From: Bacillota bacterium
GTDB taxonomy: Bacteria > Bacillota > Clostridia > Christensenellales > SZUA-584
Length of the DNA: 64,000 nucleotides
Direction of reading: 5' to 3'
NCBI GenBank assembly: GCA_023410595.1
Contig: JAEYPO010000034.1
Span: 67,481 to 131,480 of the forward strand
In this document: positions 54,699-62,763 of the stretch, piece by piece
Position numbering within the stretch: the first letter of the stretch is position 1
Layout: every line of letters begins with the position of its first letter
Notes under the pieces: generated by a model
What the model was told of the DNA's origin: nothing
Seen by the model: only the letters and a program-made list of their open reading frames with translations
The model's database searches: none
Translations under genes and position numbers: made by a program

Positions 54699-55622
54699 AT
54701 GAAAGAGCCTTTTATTTTTTTATCGGATGAAATAACCCGGGCAAACGCTTATGACTTAATAAGGTGGCTAAAAGACGATGAGGTGCGCAAGTTTTTAAGC
54801 GACACCCATGATGTTTGCGCCGATATAGAGCGTGTGGTAAACAAGGTTAACATGCCTGTTTTGACACACCTTTTCAACCAAAACGGCAGGTTTTATATGG
54901 CCTATGACAGAGACGGCAGGCCGGTAGGCTTTATAAGGCTTATCATTAGAAACGCCGAAACGGAGATTGTCATCGTGGTTGGTGACCGGTACAACTGGGG
55001 CAAAAGACTGGGAACGAGCACTATTCAGGAAAGCTTGAAGATCGCTTTTTTCGAACTTAGGTCAAAACGTGTTGTGGCAAAAATACATAAAGATAACATA
55101 CGCTCTATAAGAGCCTTTATCAGCACGGGATTTAAGCTAAGCCATGAGTCCGCGATGACTAAAAGCTTTTCCATAACAATGGAAGAATATCTTGAATCCG
55201 TCAGGAACCGCATTATCGCTCCGGGCGTCATCTATATTACCGAGCTTGACAACAAGAGGCTTAGAAAGCTGATAAGCGATAAATTAAAAGACGGCGCCTG
55301 TAAGCAGACGGTAAAAGACCTAGAGGCCGAAATTAAAAGAGCAAAGATCGTCGAGCCGCCGCAGCTTCCCCATGACGTCGTGACCATGAACTCGAGGGCG
55401 CTGCTTTCCTTAAACGACGACGATATGGAGGTATCTTTAGTTTACCCGCATGCCTCGGATTCGTCTCAGAGCAGGCTGTCCGTATTGTCACCAATCGGCA
55501 CGGCTATACTTGGGTACAGCGAAGGCGACAATATCCGTTGGGATACCCCCGCCGGTATTGCGCACATCGAGATCAAAAAGCTCCTCTATCAGCCCGAAGC
55601 CGCAGGCCATTATCACTTATAA
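54699..55622 (+). CDS. GNAT acetyltransferase fused to Rnk/GreA-C domain
   Basis: A 307-residue protein. Residues about 1-165 form a GNAT-type acetyltransferase (GRPVGFIRLIIRNAETEIVIVVGD, RLGTSTIQESLKIAFFELRS, KIHKDNIRSIRAFISTGFKL). Residues about 176-305 repeat almost the whole Rnk-like protein at 52551-52970: VIYITELDNKRLRKLISDKL, HDVVTMNSRALLSL, SLVYPHASD and LSVLSPIGTAILGYSEGDNI then KKLLYQPEA. The Rnk half probably docks on RNA polymerase, which could bring the acetyltransferase to transcription complexes. That is inference. It has its own promoter and is divergent from the HAD gene pair. Confidence 0.85.
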   Translation: MKEPFIFLSDEITRANAYDLIRWLKDDEVRKFLSDTHDVCADIERVVNKVNMPVLTHLFNQNGRFYMAYDRDGRPVGFIRLIIRNAETEIVIVVGDRYNWGKRLGTSTIQESLKIAFFELRSKRVVAKIHKDNIRSIRAFISTGFKLSHESAMTKSFSITMEEYLESVRNRIIAPGVIYITELDNKRLRKLISDKLKDGACKQTVKDLEAEIKRAKIVEPPQLPHDVVTMNSRALLSLNDDDMEVSLVYPHASDSSQSRLSVLSPIGTAILGYSEGDNIRWDTPAGIAHIEIKKLLYQPEAAGHYHL

Positions 55623-55666
55623 AGCAGAAGAAGGGTTATAAACCGTTCTTACGATTCCTGTCTACA

Positions 55667-55687
55667 CACCGGCAAGCCTCACGGCTT
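55667..55687 (+). repeat. Short interspersed repeat, copy 2
   Basis: CACCGGCAAGCCTCACGGCTT, one mismatch from the copy at 33429-33449. It lies between the fusion gene and the csp terminator. Confidence 0.5.
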
Positions 55688-55700
55688 GATGGGGACTCTG

Positions 55701-55739
55701 TTTTAAAAATGGCTGCATGCTTTAAAGCATGCAGCCATT
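55701..55739 (-). terminator. Terminator of the cold-shock gene
   Basis: A near-perfect palindrome AATGGCTGCATGCTTT with AAAGCATGCAGCCATT, followed on the minus strand by TTTAAAAC. It may also stop transcription from the fusion gene on the plus strand. Confidence 0.7.
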
Positions 55740-55770
55740 ACCATTACAACTCCTGATTTAAGTCAATCAA

Positions 55771-55983
55771 TTACGATATGCGTACATTGACTGCCCTCAG
55801 CCTGTTCCTGTTTTTCGGATCTGCTTCAGTATCAAAAGTAACTCTCTGTCCTTCCGACAGAGACTTATAACCTTCAGTCATGATTGCCGTGAAGTGCACA
55901 AAGCAATCCTCTCCTCCATCATCATTGGAAATAAATCCATAGCCTTTTTCCGCGTTAAACCATTTTACTGTACCACTATACAT
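55771..55983 (-). CDS. CspA-family cold-shock protein
   Basis: A 70-residue single cold-shock domain: SGTVKWFNAEKGYGFISNDD contains RNP1 (KGYGFI) and EDCFVHFTAI contains RNP2 (VHF). These proteins bind single-stranded RNA and melt secondary structure. The start ATG at 55983 lies seven bases after GGGAGG; the in-frame extension upstream is not coding. A TATAAT sits about 25 bases before the start without a clear -35. It is divergent from a DEAD-box helicase, its usual functional partner in cold adaptation. Confidence 0.94.
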   Translation of the reverse strand: MYSGTVKWFNAEKGYGFISNDDGGEDCFVHFTAIMTEGYKSLSEGQRVTFDTEADPKNRNRLRAVNVRIS

Positions 55984-56665
55984 TGTCGGTACCTCCCAAT
56001 AAATATTATATCCTGTACAAATAAAATCACATGTTATGTAAATCATTCACACCCCAAAAAGTTTAGACTTTTCGGAGGCCCTGTATTAAATGAAGGAATG
56101 ACTTACAAAACATGTGAACTCAATCGGTACATTTAGAATACTTTTTAATATTAACACGACTTTCTTCGAATGTAAAGTATATCCGATAAGGCATTTCAGT
56201 CTATCAGATTGTTTCGTAAAAACTTATAAACACGCAAAAACTAAACGCCTTAAAATAATTCAGAAAATAATTACCACTCTATCAAGTCGCACAATTTGCC
56301 GGGAAACCCGTATTAAAAACAAGGGTTGTATTGCTTGATCTGTAATCGTTCTTATGCGCCGTAATTTAAGCAGCTTTTACTAAGCCTTTACAAACAGTAA
56401 AGAATACTATATAATCGTCTTTGTATTATTAGTATCGTTTGAGTATAATCTCAAAGCATTCCCTAAAAAGAATCGCGCTTTACATACAAGTCGTATTTTT
56501 AATACATCAAGTACGGGAAATTGTGGCCCGTACGGCTTTAAGCGGGGCTTTCCGGCTCCGGCTAAAAAGTACGAACTTGTGGCGTAATAACAAATTCGAG
56601 AGACTTTGCTATATCGGCATGGTCTTTATTTTTTATGTGAACACCGGAAAAGAAATGAGGAAAAT
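55984..56665. other. Intergenic region and leader of the DEAD-box helicase
   Basis: No gene. The first 400 bases are AT-rich with nothing recognised. From about 56420 it is a roughly 240-base leader that contains a perfect 7-bp hairpin GTACGGG/CCCGTAC (about 56512-56535) and a GC-rich GGGGCTTTCCGGCTCCGGC segment. Such leaders are common in cold-shock helicase genes. Confidence 0.45.
56387..56449 (+). promoter_or_regulatory. Tandem promoters of the DEAD-box helicase
   Basis: P1: TTTACA (56387-56392), 17 bases, TATAAT (56410-56415). P2: TTGTAT (56421-56426), 17 bases, TATAAT (56444-56449). Both have perfect -10 boxes and leave a leader of more than 200 bases. Confidence 0.65.
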
Positions 56666-57769
56666 TTGAAATATTATGAATTACTCTCGGAAGGGATGAA
56701 GGCTACCCTGCAAAATGCGGGCTTTACAAGGCCGACTCCCATCCAGGAAAAAACGCTGGAACTCATATTCAGCAAATGGGACATCATGGGCATAGCCCAG
56801 ACGGGAACGGGCAAAACAGCGGCCTTTGCCGTGCCCATAATCGAAAAAACGTTTATTAAAAACAGTAAGACGCAGACGCTTGTGCTCTGCCCTACGCGCG
56901 AACTCGCGATGCAGATAACGGGTGTATTCCGCGCGCTTTCAGCGCATACGAAGCTCCGTACCGTCAGCCTTTACGGCGGACAGGCCGCCAGCGTTCAGGT
57001 ACGCGCGCTGCGGGCGGGCGCGCAGATCGTAGTAGGCACGCCGGGAAGAGTAAAGGACCTTATCGGACGAAATGTACTGAAGCTTCAGAACATCCGCACT
57101 GTCGTGCTGGATGAGGCGGACGAGATGCTGAGCTTTGGTTTCCTGCCCGATATAACGGCAATACTGTCGCAGATCACAAACGCTCACCAGACTCTCCTGT
57201 TCTCGGCAACCATGAATAAGGCGGTGTCAGGCATTGTCAGGCAGTTTCAGCATGACCCCGTGCGCATAGAGATCAGCGGCAGCAACGAGCCTGCCGCGAA
57301 CGTAAGGCAGTCGTATCTTACCGTAGGCTCACGCAATAAATATAAGATGGTGCAGAGCCTGATACGCAAGGACAGCCCGCGGCTGGCGCTTGTCTTCTGT
57401 AATACGAAACGGCAGGTCAAGACGCTGCAGAAGCTTTTGAATGACCAGGGGCTGCCTGTAGGCTGTCTGCATGGCGATTTGAGCCAAAGCCAACGCGACG
57501 CCGTCATGGGTTCGTTCCGCGAGGGTAAAACGAACGTGATGGTCGCTACCGACGTAGCGGCGCGGGGCATTGACGTACAGGAAATCGATCTCGTTATAAA
57601 CTATGACATACCCGACAAGATGGATTACTATGTACACCGCATCGGCCGCACAGGACGCGCGGGACATTCCGGCCGGGCATGCACTCTTGTCAGCCCGCAG
57701 GACTGCGGACGCATTGCAGAAATCGAGCAGCATTTCCGCGTGGAGATTACCGAGGAAAAAGCAATATAA
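56666..57769 (+). CDS. DEAD-box RNA helicase
   Basis: A 367-residue minimal helicase core without the C-terminal extension of CshA/DeaD. It has Q motif FTRPTPIQEKTLEL, motif I AQTGTGKTAAFAVP, Ia PTRELAMQI, II LDEADEMLSFGF, III FSATM, IV LVFCNTKRQVKTL, V VATDVAARGIDV and VI HRIGRTGRAG, all intact. I chose the TTG at 56666 preceded by GAGG; the frame upstream lies in the leader. It probably unwinds RNA in cold adaptation or ribosome assembly, supported by the neighbouring cold-shock gene. Confidence 0.93.
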   Translation: MKYYELLSEGMKATLQNAGFTRPTPIQEKTLELIFSKWDIMGIAQTGTGKTAAFAVPIIEKTFIKNSKTQTLVLCPTRELAMQITGVFRALSAHTKLRTVSLYGGQAASVQVRALRAGAQIVVGTPGRVKDLIGRNVLKLQNIRTVVLDEADEMLSFGFLPDITAILSQITNAHQTLLFSATMNKAVSGIVRQFQHDPVRIEISGSNEPAANVRQSYLTVGSRNKYKMVQSLIRKDSPRLALVFCNTKRQVKTLQKLLNDQGLPVGCLHGDLSQSQRDAVMGSFREGKTNVMVATDVAARGIDVQEIDLVINYDIPDKMDYYVHRIGRTGRAGHSGRACTLVSPQDCGRIAEIEQHFRVEITEEKAI

Positions 57770-57770
57770 G

Positions 57771-57982
57771 CTATCAGGGGCCGCCTAATAAAGACAGCTC
57801 CTCAGGCTGTCGGTAAAGTACCTTTTGTCATTCCGTCAGCTTCGCTTGAAGGAGCACAGCGACTGAGGAATCCCCTTGTTCAAAGCACTTACCATGGGAT
57901 TCCCGTCCCTTCGGTCGACAGCTCGGAATGACATATGGAGTTATTTGACACTATCAGGAGCCGTCTTATAAAGGCAGCTCCT
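57771..57982. repeat. Palindromic repeat element, copy 1
   Basis: A 32-base direct repeat (28/32 identical; 57771-57802 and 57951-57982, both containing the helicase terminator hairpin) flanks a core with GTCATTCCGTCAGCTTCGCT at the left, ACCATGGGATTCCCGTCCCT in the middle and CGGAATGACA at the right, so GTCATTCCG and CGGAATGAC are inverted ends. Copy 2 is at 61015-61232. It has no coding capacity and looks like a MITE-type element. Confidence 0.7.
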
Positions 57983-57988
57983 TTTTTA
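57957..57988 (+). terminator. Rho-independent terminator of the DEAD-box helicase
   Basis: GGAGC and GCTCC arms followed by TTTTTTATT. A second copy of the hairpin at 57778-57802 lacks the U-tract, so the right-hand copy is the functional one. Confidence 0.7.
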
Positions 57989-58046
57989 TTCGCAGAATAT
58001 TATCTAATACTGTCTCAAATCAACCGCTGAGTTACTGGTAGAATAG

Positions 58047-58874
58047 TTACTTTTGTTTTTTGATATAGCGTTTTTCAACGTAAGCGACGGCTATATACAT
58101 TAGCACGGCTACAACGGCAAGTATAAGTATGCTTGCCATAACGAGGTCGAGCTTGAATACCTGCCCGCCGTACACTATAAGATATCCCAGTCCCGCTTTG
58201 GATACGAGATACTCCCCTACTATGACGCCTACCCACGTCATACCAATGTTTATTTTCAATGCCGATATAATAGACGGAACGCTGGCGGGCAATATGACCA
58301 TATTGAGTATCTGTAATCTTTTCGCGCCGAACGTACGCATCAACATTATTTTCTCTTCGCTTACGTCCATAAAACCGTTCAGTACGCTAAGCACCGTTAC
58401 TATTACTGAAATCAGTAGCGCCATGGTGATAATCGCGCCTTCTCCCGCACCAACCCATATTATGATAACGGGCCCCAGCGCTATCTTAGGCAGGCTGTTG
58501 AGCACAACAAGGTAAGGATCGAGCGTGCGCGCCACCACGGGAGACCACCACAAAACTATGGCGATACCTATTCCCAGTAGAGTCCCGAGAGAAAAGCCCG
58601 CCACAGTTTCCCACAGCGTGACCCCGATATGCATAAACAATACTCCGTCGTTGTAAAGCGAGCCTATGGTTTTAACGATTCTTGAAGGAGAGCTCATAAT
58701 AAACGGGTCTATCCATTGCAAAGCGGCCGCCGCTTCCCAAAGGCCTATTATAAGTAAAATCAGGCTTACCCTGAGCAGCATTACTTTCCTGTGCTCGTGA
58801 TTTAAGTCTCTTAAATACCTTGCATGTTCTTCTGTATAATTAACCTGCTGCTTTCTTTTAACGTCAGTCGACAT
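58047..58874 (-). CDS. ABC transporter permease, NitT/TauT type
   Basis: A 275-residue permease with six or so membrane segments. The family EAA-like loop is LMRTFGAKRLQILNMVILPASVPSI, and PKIALGPVIIIWVG matches SsuC/TauC/ThiX permeases. The start ATG at 58874 overlaps the ATPase gene by 11 bases and has AAGGAG 10 bases upstream. It carries its substrate across the membrane with the ATPase (58864-59634) and the binding protein (59861-60856). Confidence 0.92.
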   Translation of the reverse strand: MSTDVKRKQQVNYTEEHARYLRDLNHEHRKVMLLRVSLILLIIGLWEAAAALQWIDPFIMSSPSRIVKTIGSLYNDGVLFMHIGVTLWETVAGFSLGTLLGIGIAIVLWWSPVVARTLDPYLVVLNSLPKIALGPVIIIWVGAGEGAIITMALLISVIVTVLSVLNGFMDVSEEKIMLMRTFGAKRLQILNMVILPASVPSIISALKINIGMTWVGVIVGEYLVSKAGLGYLIVYGGQVFKLDLVMASILILAVVAVLMYIAVAYVEKRYIKKQK

Positions 58875-59634
58875 GTACGGCCAGCTCCTTCCAGATAAAA
58901 TCAAAATACCTGCTGAAACCCTGAGCTTTTCTTTTCTCTATAGGCGAAGAGCTTTCGATATTGAAGCTGATATCCACACACGCCTTTACGCTCGCCGGTC
59001 TTTGAGACAGTACAATTATTCTGTCCGCCATAGAAATCGCCTCGGCTATGTCGTGTGTCACCAGTACGGCGGTTTTTTTCTCCGAGCGTATTATGCCCGC
59101 TATCTCGTCGGACAGGGCAAGCCTTGTCTGGTAATCGAGCGAGGAAAACGGCTCATCCAGCAGAAGTATTTCCGGATCGACCGCAAGCGTTCTTATAAGC
59201 GCTACCTTTTGCCTCATACCGCCGGAAAGCTGCTGCGGATGGTAACGCGCAAAATCGCCCAGCCCATACTTTTTCAGCAGATCAAGCGCCTTGCCTCTTG
59301 CTTTCTTCGTGCATTTTTTTTGCACCTGCAGGCCCAGCATTATGTTCTCTTCTATTGTCCTCCACTCAAAAAGGTGATCCCTTTGCAGCATATAGGCGAC
59401 AGACTCGTTATAGCCGCATACTTTTTTATCTTTTATCTTTATCTCGCCGCTTGTAGGCTCTATCATGCCGGCTATCAGCGAGAGCACAGTCGTTTTACCG
59501 CAGCCGCTTGGCCCTACTATCGCGAGAAATTCTCCTTCATATACGGAAAAGCTTAAATCGCTAATAACGTTGATCTCGTTTTCTGCGGAATGATAGTTTT
59601 TAATTATATTCTGTATCTTGACCAGTTCCTCCAA
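58864..59634 (-). CDS. ABC transporter ATP-binding protein, NitT/TauT type
   Basis: A 256-residue ATPase with Walker A GPSGCGKTTVL, Q-loop MLQRDHLFEW, signature LSGGMRQKVALIRTLA, Walker B ILLLDEPFSSLDYQ and switch His VLVTHDIAEA, all intact. This is the SsuB/TauB subfamily. The C-terminal tail is typical in length. It overlaps the permease gene and follows the binding-protein gene after a terminator and a 226-base gap. Confidence 0.93.
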   Translation of the reverse strand: MEELVKIQNIIKNYHSAENEINVISDLSFSVYEGEFLAIVGPSGCGKTTVLSLIAGMIEPTSGEIKIKDKKVCGYNESVAYMLQRDHLFEWRTIEENIMLGLQVQKKCTKKARGKALDLLKKYGLGDFARYHPQQLSGGMRQKVALIRTLAVDPEILLLDEPFSSLDYQTRLALSDEIAGIIRSEKKTAVLVTHDIAEAISMADRIIVLSQRPASVKACVDISFNIESSSPIEKRKAQGFSRYFDFIWKELAVHVD

Positions 59635-59712
59635 AACCCTTTCTCCCCTTCATAAAATGATATATGGATTACCCTTAATAACGGGGTCTCCTCGTCGCTT
59701 TAGAGACGGCCC

Positions 59713-59733
59713 AAGTCGTAAGGCTTGCCGGTG
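59713..59733 (-). repeat. Short interspersed repeat, copy 3 (inverted)
   Basis: On the minus strand CACCGGCAAGCCTTACGACTT, one mismatch from the copy at 33429-33449. It lies between the ABC binding-protein gene and the ATPase gene. Confidence 0.5.
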
Positions 59734-59805
59734 TATATCCGCCGTCATATAATTCAATATATTAGAGACTGCGTTCTTTAGTTCTGATCCCACGGCAAGC
59801 AGCCG

Positions 59806-59844
59806 TAAAGAAATAAAGCTCCGAAACCGGAGATGTTCGGAGCT
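59806..59844 (-). terminator. Terminator after the ABC binding-protein gene
   Basis: On the minus strand AGCTCCGAA pairs with TTCGGAGCT, followed by TTATTTCTTT. Being inside the transporter operon, it probably lowers ATPase/permease expression relative to the binding protein. Confidence 0.7.
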
Positions 59845-59860
59845 AAATACGCTATGTTTA

Positions 59861-60856
59861 TTATGGTTTGTCTATTGTTTCAAGAGCATAGGAAGTATCC
59901 ACTACGCTTTCAAAATCGACGGCTTCATCAAGTATGCCCGCTTGCTGTATTATCTCCTGCAGACGGTCAAAAGCCTCTTCCTTCATAACCGGCGTGTCCA
60001 TCCAGGCGTCTATCTCCTTATATGAGCGCGCGACCAGCATAAGCGATTCGACTGTCGTATCAGGAAAATAATCCACTATAGCTTCCGCTATCTCACGGTC
60101 GGATGCATTTTGCACCCATTGCTGTGCTCTGTATACTGCTTTTAAAAAGCGCCTTATGTTCTCGGGGTTTTTTTCGATATAGCTTTTCTTCGCCATAAAG
60201 GCCGTGTAGGGAACCTCGCCGCTTTCCGCGCCGACGGCGCCCATTATATAGCCTTTGCCTTTCTTAGCGAATAACGAAGCAGTAGGTTCAAACAATGTAA
60301 CGTAATCGCCTGTGCCGCCCTCAAAGGCGCCGCCCATAAGGTTAAACTGTATGTTTGTAATCACTTCAACGTCCACGCCCGGCTCAAGGCCGTTGTTGCG
60401 CAGCACATATTCAAGTGTCATCTCGGGAACCCCGCCTTCTCTCCCGCCGATAATTGTCGTTCCTTTAAGATCGCTCCACTTAAAGTCTTCATCCGGTAAC
60501 CTGCCAACGAGAAATGAGCCGTCGCGTTTTGTAAGCTGCCCGAAAACAACGGCGCTGTCTTCCTTGCCTTCATTGTATACGTATATTGCGGCTTCAGGGC
60601 CCATTAAGCCTATGTCCGCCTGCCCGGATAAAAGTGCTGTCATGGATTTATCCGCTCCTCCGCCGTTGACCAGTTCTATTTCGAGTCCTTCCTGCTCGAA
60701 ATAGCCTAATGACATCGCCGCGTACAACGGAGCATAGAATACCGAATGCGTGACCTCGTTGAGCACGATTTTTTCAGGCGCCTGAGTTTGGCAGCTTAAC
60801 AGCATAAAAATACTCAGCAGGCACAGTACCGCTAATGCCAGTCTTTTTACAATCAA
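59861..60856 (-). CDS. ABC transporter substrate-binding lipoprotein, NitT/TauT (NMT1-like)
   Basis: A 331-residue lipoprotein: the signal LALAVLCLLSIFMLLSCQ ends in a lipobox. The mature part begins EKIVLNEVTHSVFYAPLYAA, a pattern shared by NMT1/THI5-like and SsuA binding proteins, with FEQEGLEIELVNGGG and SGQADIGLMGPEAA. The ligand (sulfonate, nitrate, a thiamine precursor or riboflavin-like compound) cannot be told. I chose TTG at 60856 since AAGGAGG lies just upstream, in preference to the ATG at 60892. No riboswitch is visible. Confidence 0.88.
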   Translation of the reverse strand: MIVKRLALAVLCLLSIFMLLSCQTQAPEKIVLNEVTHSVFYAPLYAAMSLGYFEQEGLEIELVNGGGADKSMTALLSGQADIGLMGPEAAIYVYNEGKEDSAVVFGQLTKRDGSFLVGRLPDEDFKWSDLKGTTIIGGREGGVPEMTLEYVLRNNGLEPGVDVEVITNIQFNLMGGAFEGGTGDYVTLFEPTASLFAKKGKGYIMGAVGAESGEVPYTAFMAKKSYIEKNPENIRRFLKAVYRAQQWVQNASDREIAEAIVDYFPDTTVESLMLVARSYKEIDAWMDTPVMKEEAFDRLQEIIQQAGILDEAVDFESVVDTSYALETIDKP

Positions 60857-61014
60857 TGAATTCCCCTCCTTGATACAATTTTTTTTGCTCATATCATATT
60901 ATTCAGCCAAAAAAAGATAGTGCAGGATAAGGGGCTTTATAGCGACCGGTCTAGTCGGCGTTCATATGAGACCTTTGTTGTTTATGCTTTGTGAAGTTGT
61001 ATTAAGTTAATAAA

Positions 61015-61232
61015 GCGGCCAATGGCCGCCTCAGGCTGTTAAAAAAGGTACTTATGTCATTCAGTCAGCTTCGCTTGATGGAGCGTAAGCGACTAAAGGA
61101 GCTCCCTTATGCAAAGCACTTTCCATGGGATTCCCGTCCCTTCGGTCGCAAGCCGGCAGGCTAAAGCCTTCACCCAAAGGGGACTGAATGATAAATTGGA
61201 GTATATCGACACTATGAAGCGGCCAATGGCCG
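61015..61232. repeat. Palindromic repeat element, copy 2
   Basis: Flanked by two copies of the hairpin GCGGCCAATGGCCG (61015-61029 and 61219-61232). The core shares CAGGCTGT, GTCATTC, GTCAGCTTCGCTTGA, GCGACT, CATGGGATTCCCGTCCCTTC and GGTCG with copy 1 in the same order, and adds a short insertion (GCCGGCAGGCTAAAGCC). Together with AT-rich sequence it fills the 60857-61292 gap. Confidence 0.7.
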
Positions 61233-61292
61233 TCCGTTTATGCTATTAGATTTAATATACCCGCTCTATGTTTTGTTACGATATAATACAAA

Positions 61293-62417
61293 CTAATATT
61301 TTAGCTTTAATGGCTTGTAGTCTTCAGGCAATTCTTCCTCGCTTAAAAACTTAAAATTGTCGTCACTCAGTATCGGCAGAAATACTTCATAGGGTAACCT
61401 TGAAAACTCACAGGCATAATTGCTCGATCCGAACCATAGCCCTGCTTTGCTGTTCAAATTTAAACCCCTCGCGAACTTTGTATAATTGGAACAGTCATGA
61501 ACCGCCAAATCCCACTTTTCGTCATCCGCTGTTTTCATAAACTTCAGCGTCAATTCCCTGCTCCAAACTGGAGATATATAGCCGTGTCTGCATATATACA
61601 TGTTTTCCCCATAGTAATTGACTATGTTGTTTTCATTCAGGTGCAATTCCGCACAATTTATAAAGTCGGGCTTCGCCTCCAGAATCGCCTGCTTCTTACT
61701 GAAAAAGGACTTGAAAAACTGAGGAGTCATAGGCGTTTCAATACCGACGTACTGTATGTATTTTTTCGCCGCTCCGATATTTTCTATAACCTTGTCCGAG
61801 CAATTAGAAGCTCCGAGGTTGAAGCGTATCTCGTCAAGGCCCGCTTTTGCCAACGCTTTCAATGTCTCTTCCGTGGCCAAAACGCCATTCGTGTATAGGT
61901 GCTGGTAGATACCGGCGTCGTTGAACTTCTTTATTGCCGGATAGTATTTTTCGATTTCCATGAACGGCTCTAAATAAACGTAGGCAATGCCGGTGGGTTT
62001 TTTGTAAATGGACAGAAGCAAATCTATGTCCCTTTCGTAAAACTTCGTGCCCCCGATTTCCCACATGCCTTCGCCGACCGGATCAATGTCGTCTATTTTT
62101 CCGTAATCATAACAAAACTTACACTCTAAATTACATTTGTTTGTCTTCCTTACCGCACTCAAACCAGTGCCGAGCAGACAGGAACGGCATCCTTTGGGAA
62201 ATTTGCTTTCATTGCCGACAAAAAACGTCCTGCCCTCCAGCGTTTTTAAACCGCTGATTTGAGACATCAGCTTATCATTCCTTAAGTCTACCGCCGCCTC
62301 TATTTGCGCAAAGGTGGAGTATATAATTTCCTGTTGCTTTGCGCTTATCTCCTCTTCCTCGGGCAATATCGAGAAAAATTCAAACCACATGAGCGCATCT
62401 TTCTTTGAAATTTTCAT
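61293..62417 (-). CDS. Radical SAM protein of unknown substrate
   Basis: A 374-residue protein. The cluster motif is CNLECKFCYDYG at about residues 95-106 and is preceded by GCRSCLLGTGLSAVRKTNK. The radical SAM half-barrel follows (GIAYVYLEPFMEIE, HLYTNGVLAT, LDEIRFNLGASN), then a C-terminal region (about 250-370) with CAELHLNE, CRHGY, CSNYTKFARG and CEFSRLPYE. The extra Cys may bind a second cluster. The family is not one I can name; it could modify a peptide or tRNA. It is preceded by AAAGGAG and stands alone, close to the BMC locus. Confidence 0.8.
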   Translation of the reverse strand: MKISKKDALMWFEFFSILPEEEEISAKQQEIIYSTFAQIEAAVDLRNDKLMSQISGLKTLEGRTFFVGNESKFPKGCRSCLLGTGLSAVRKTNKCNLECKFCYDYGKIDDIDPVGEGMWEIGGTKFYERDIDLLLSIYKKPTGIAYVYLEPFMEIEKYYPAIKKFNDAGIYQHLYTNGVLATEETLKALAKAGLDEIRFNLGASNCSDKVIENIGAAKKYIQYVGIETPMTPQFFKSFFSKKQAILEAKPDFINCAELHLNENNIVNYYGENMYICRHGYISPVWSRELTLKFMKTADDEKWDLAVHDCSNYTKFARGLNLNSKAGLWFGSSNYACEFSRLPYEVFLPILSDDNFKFLSEEELPEDYKPLKLKY

Positions 62418-62590
62418 AACGTTTTTCCTTTTGATGATTCTCCTTTGAGATTCTTATATTACCGCTTCTTTTCTATCAATCTACCGCCCCCGCAAGTAGA
62501 ATTCATATTTATTATACAATCAATAATGAATATTATATATGTATTATTTCATCAGCAGCCATTTTAATATTAAAAGACATTTTGCCAGCC

Positions 62591-62638
62591 AAATAAAGAC
62601 AAACCCGCGCTTCATTCGCGCAGGCGTTGTCTTTATTC
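62591..62638 (-). terminator. Terminator of the BMC/deoC operon
   Basis: On the minus strand AATAAAGACAAC pairs with GTTTGTCTTTATT, enclosing an inner GCGC-GAATGAA-GCGC hairpin. It lies about 125 bases past the deoC stop. The rest of the 62418-62763 gap shows nothing else. Confidence 0.65.
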
Positions 62639-62763
62639 TCTCCCATATTCCGAAAAATGATATTACACCCATCAAGCGCCCGGCCGATGACGCAAGCCGC
62701 TTGAAAGAACTTGTTTTTATATCAAACCTTGCGAGTCTTTTAAAACCAAGTTTCTTTTTTTGC

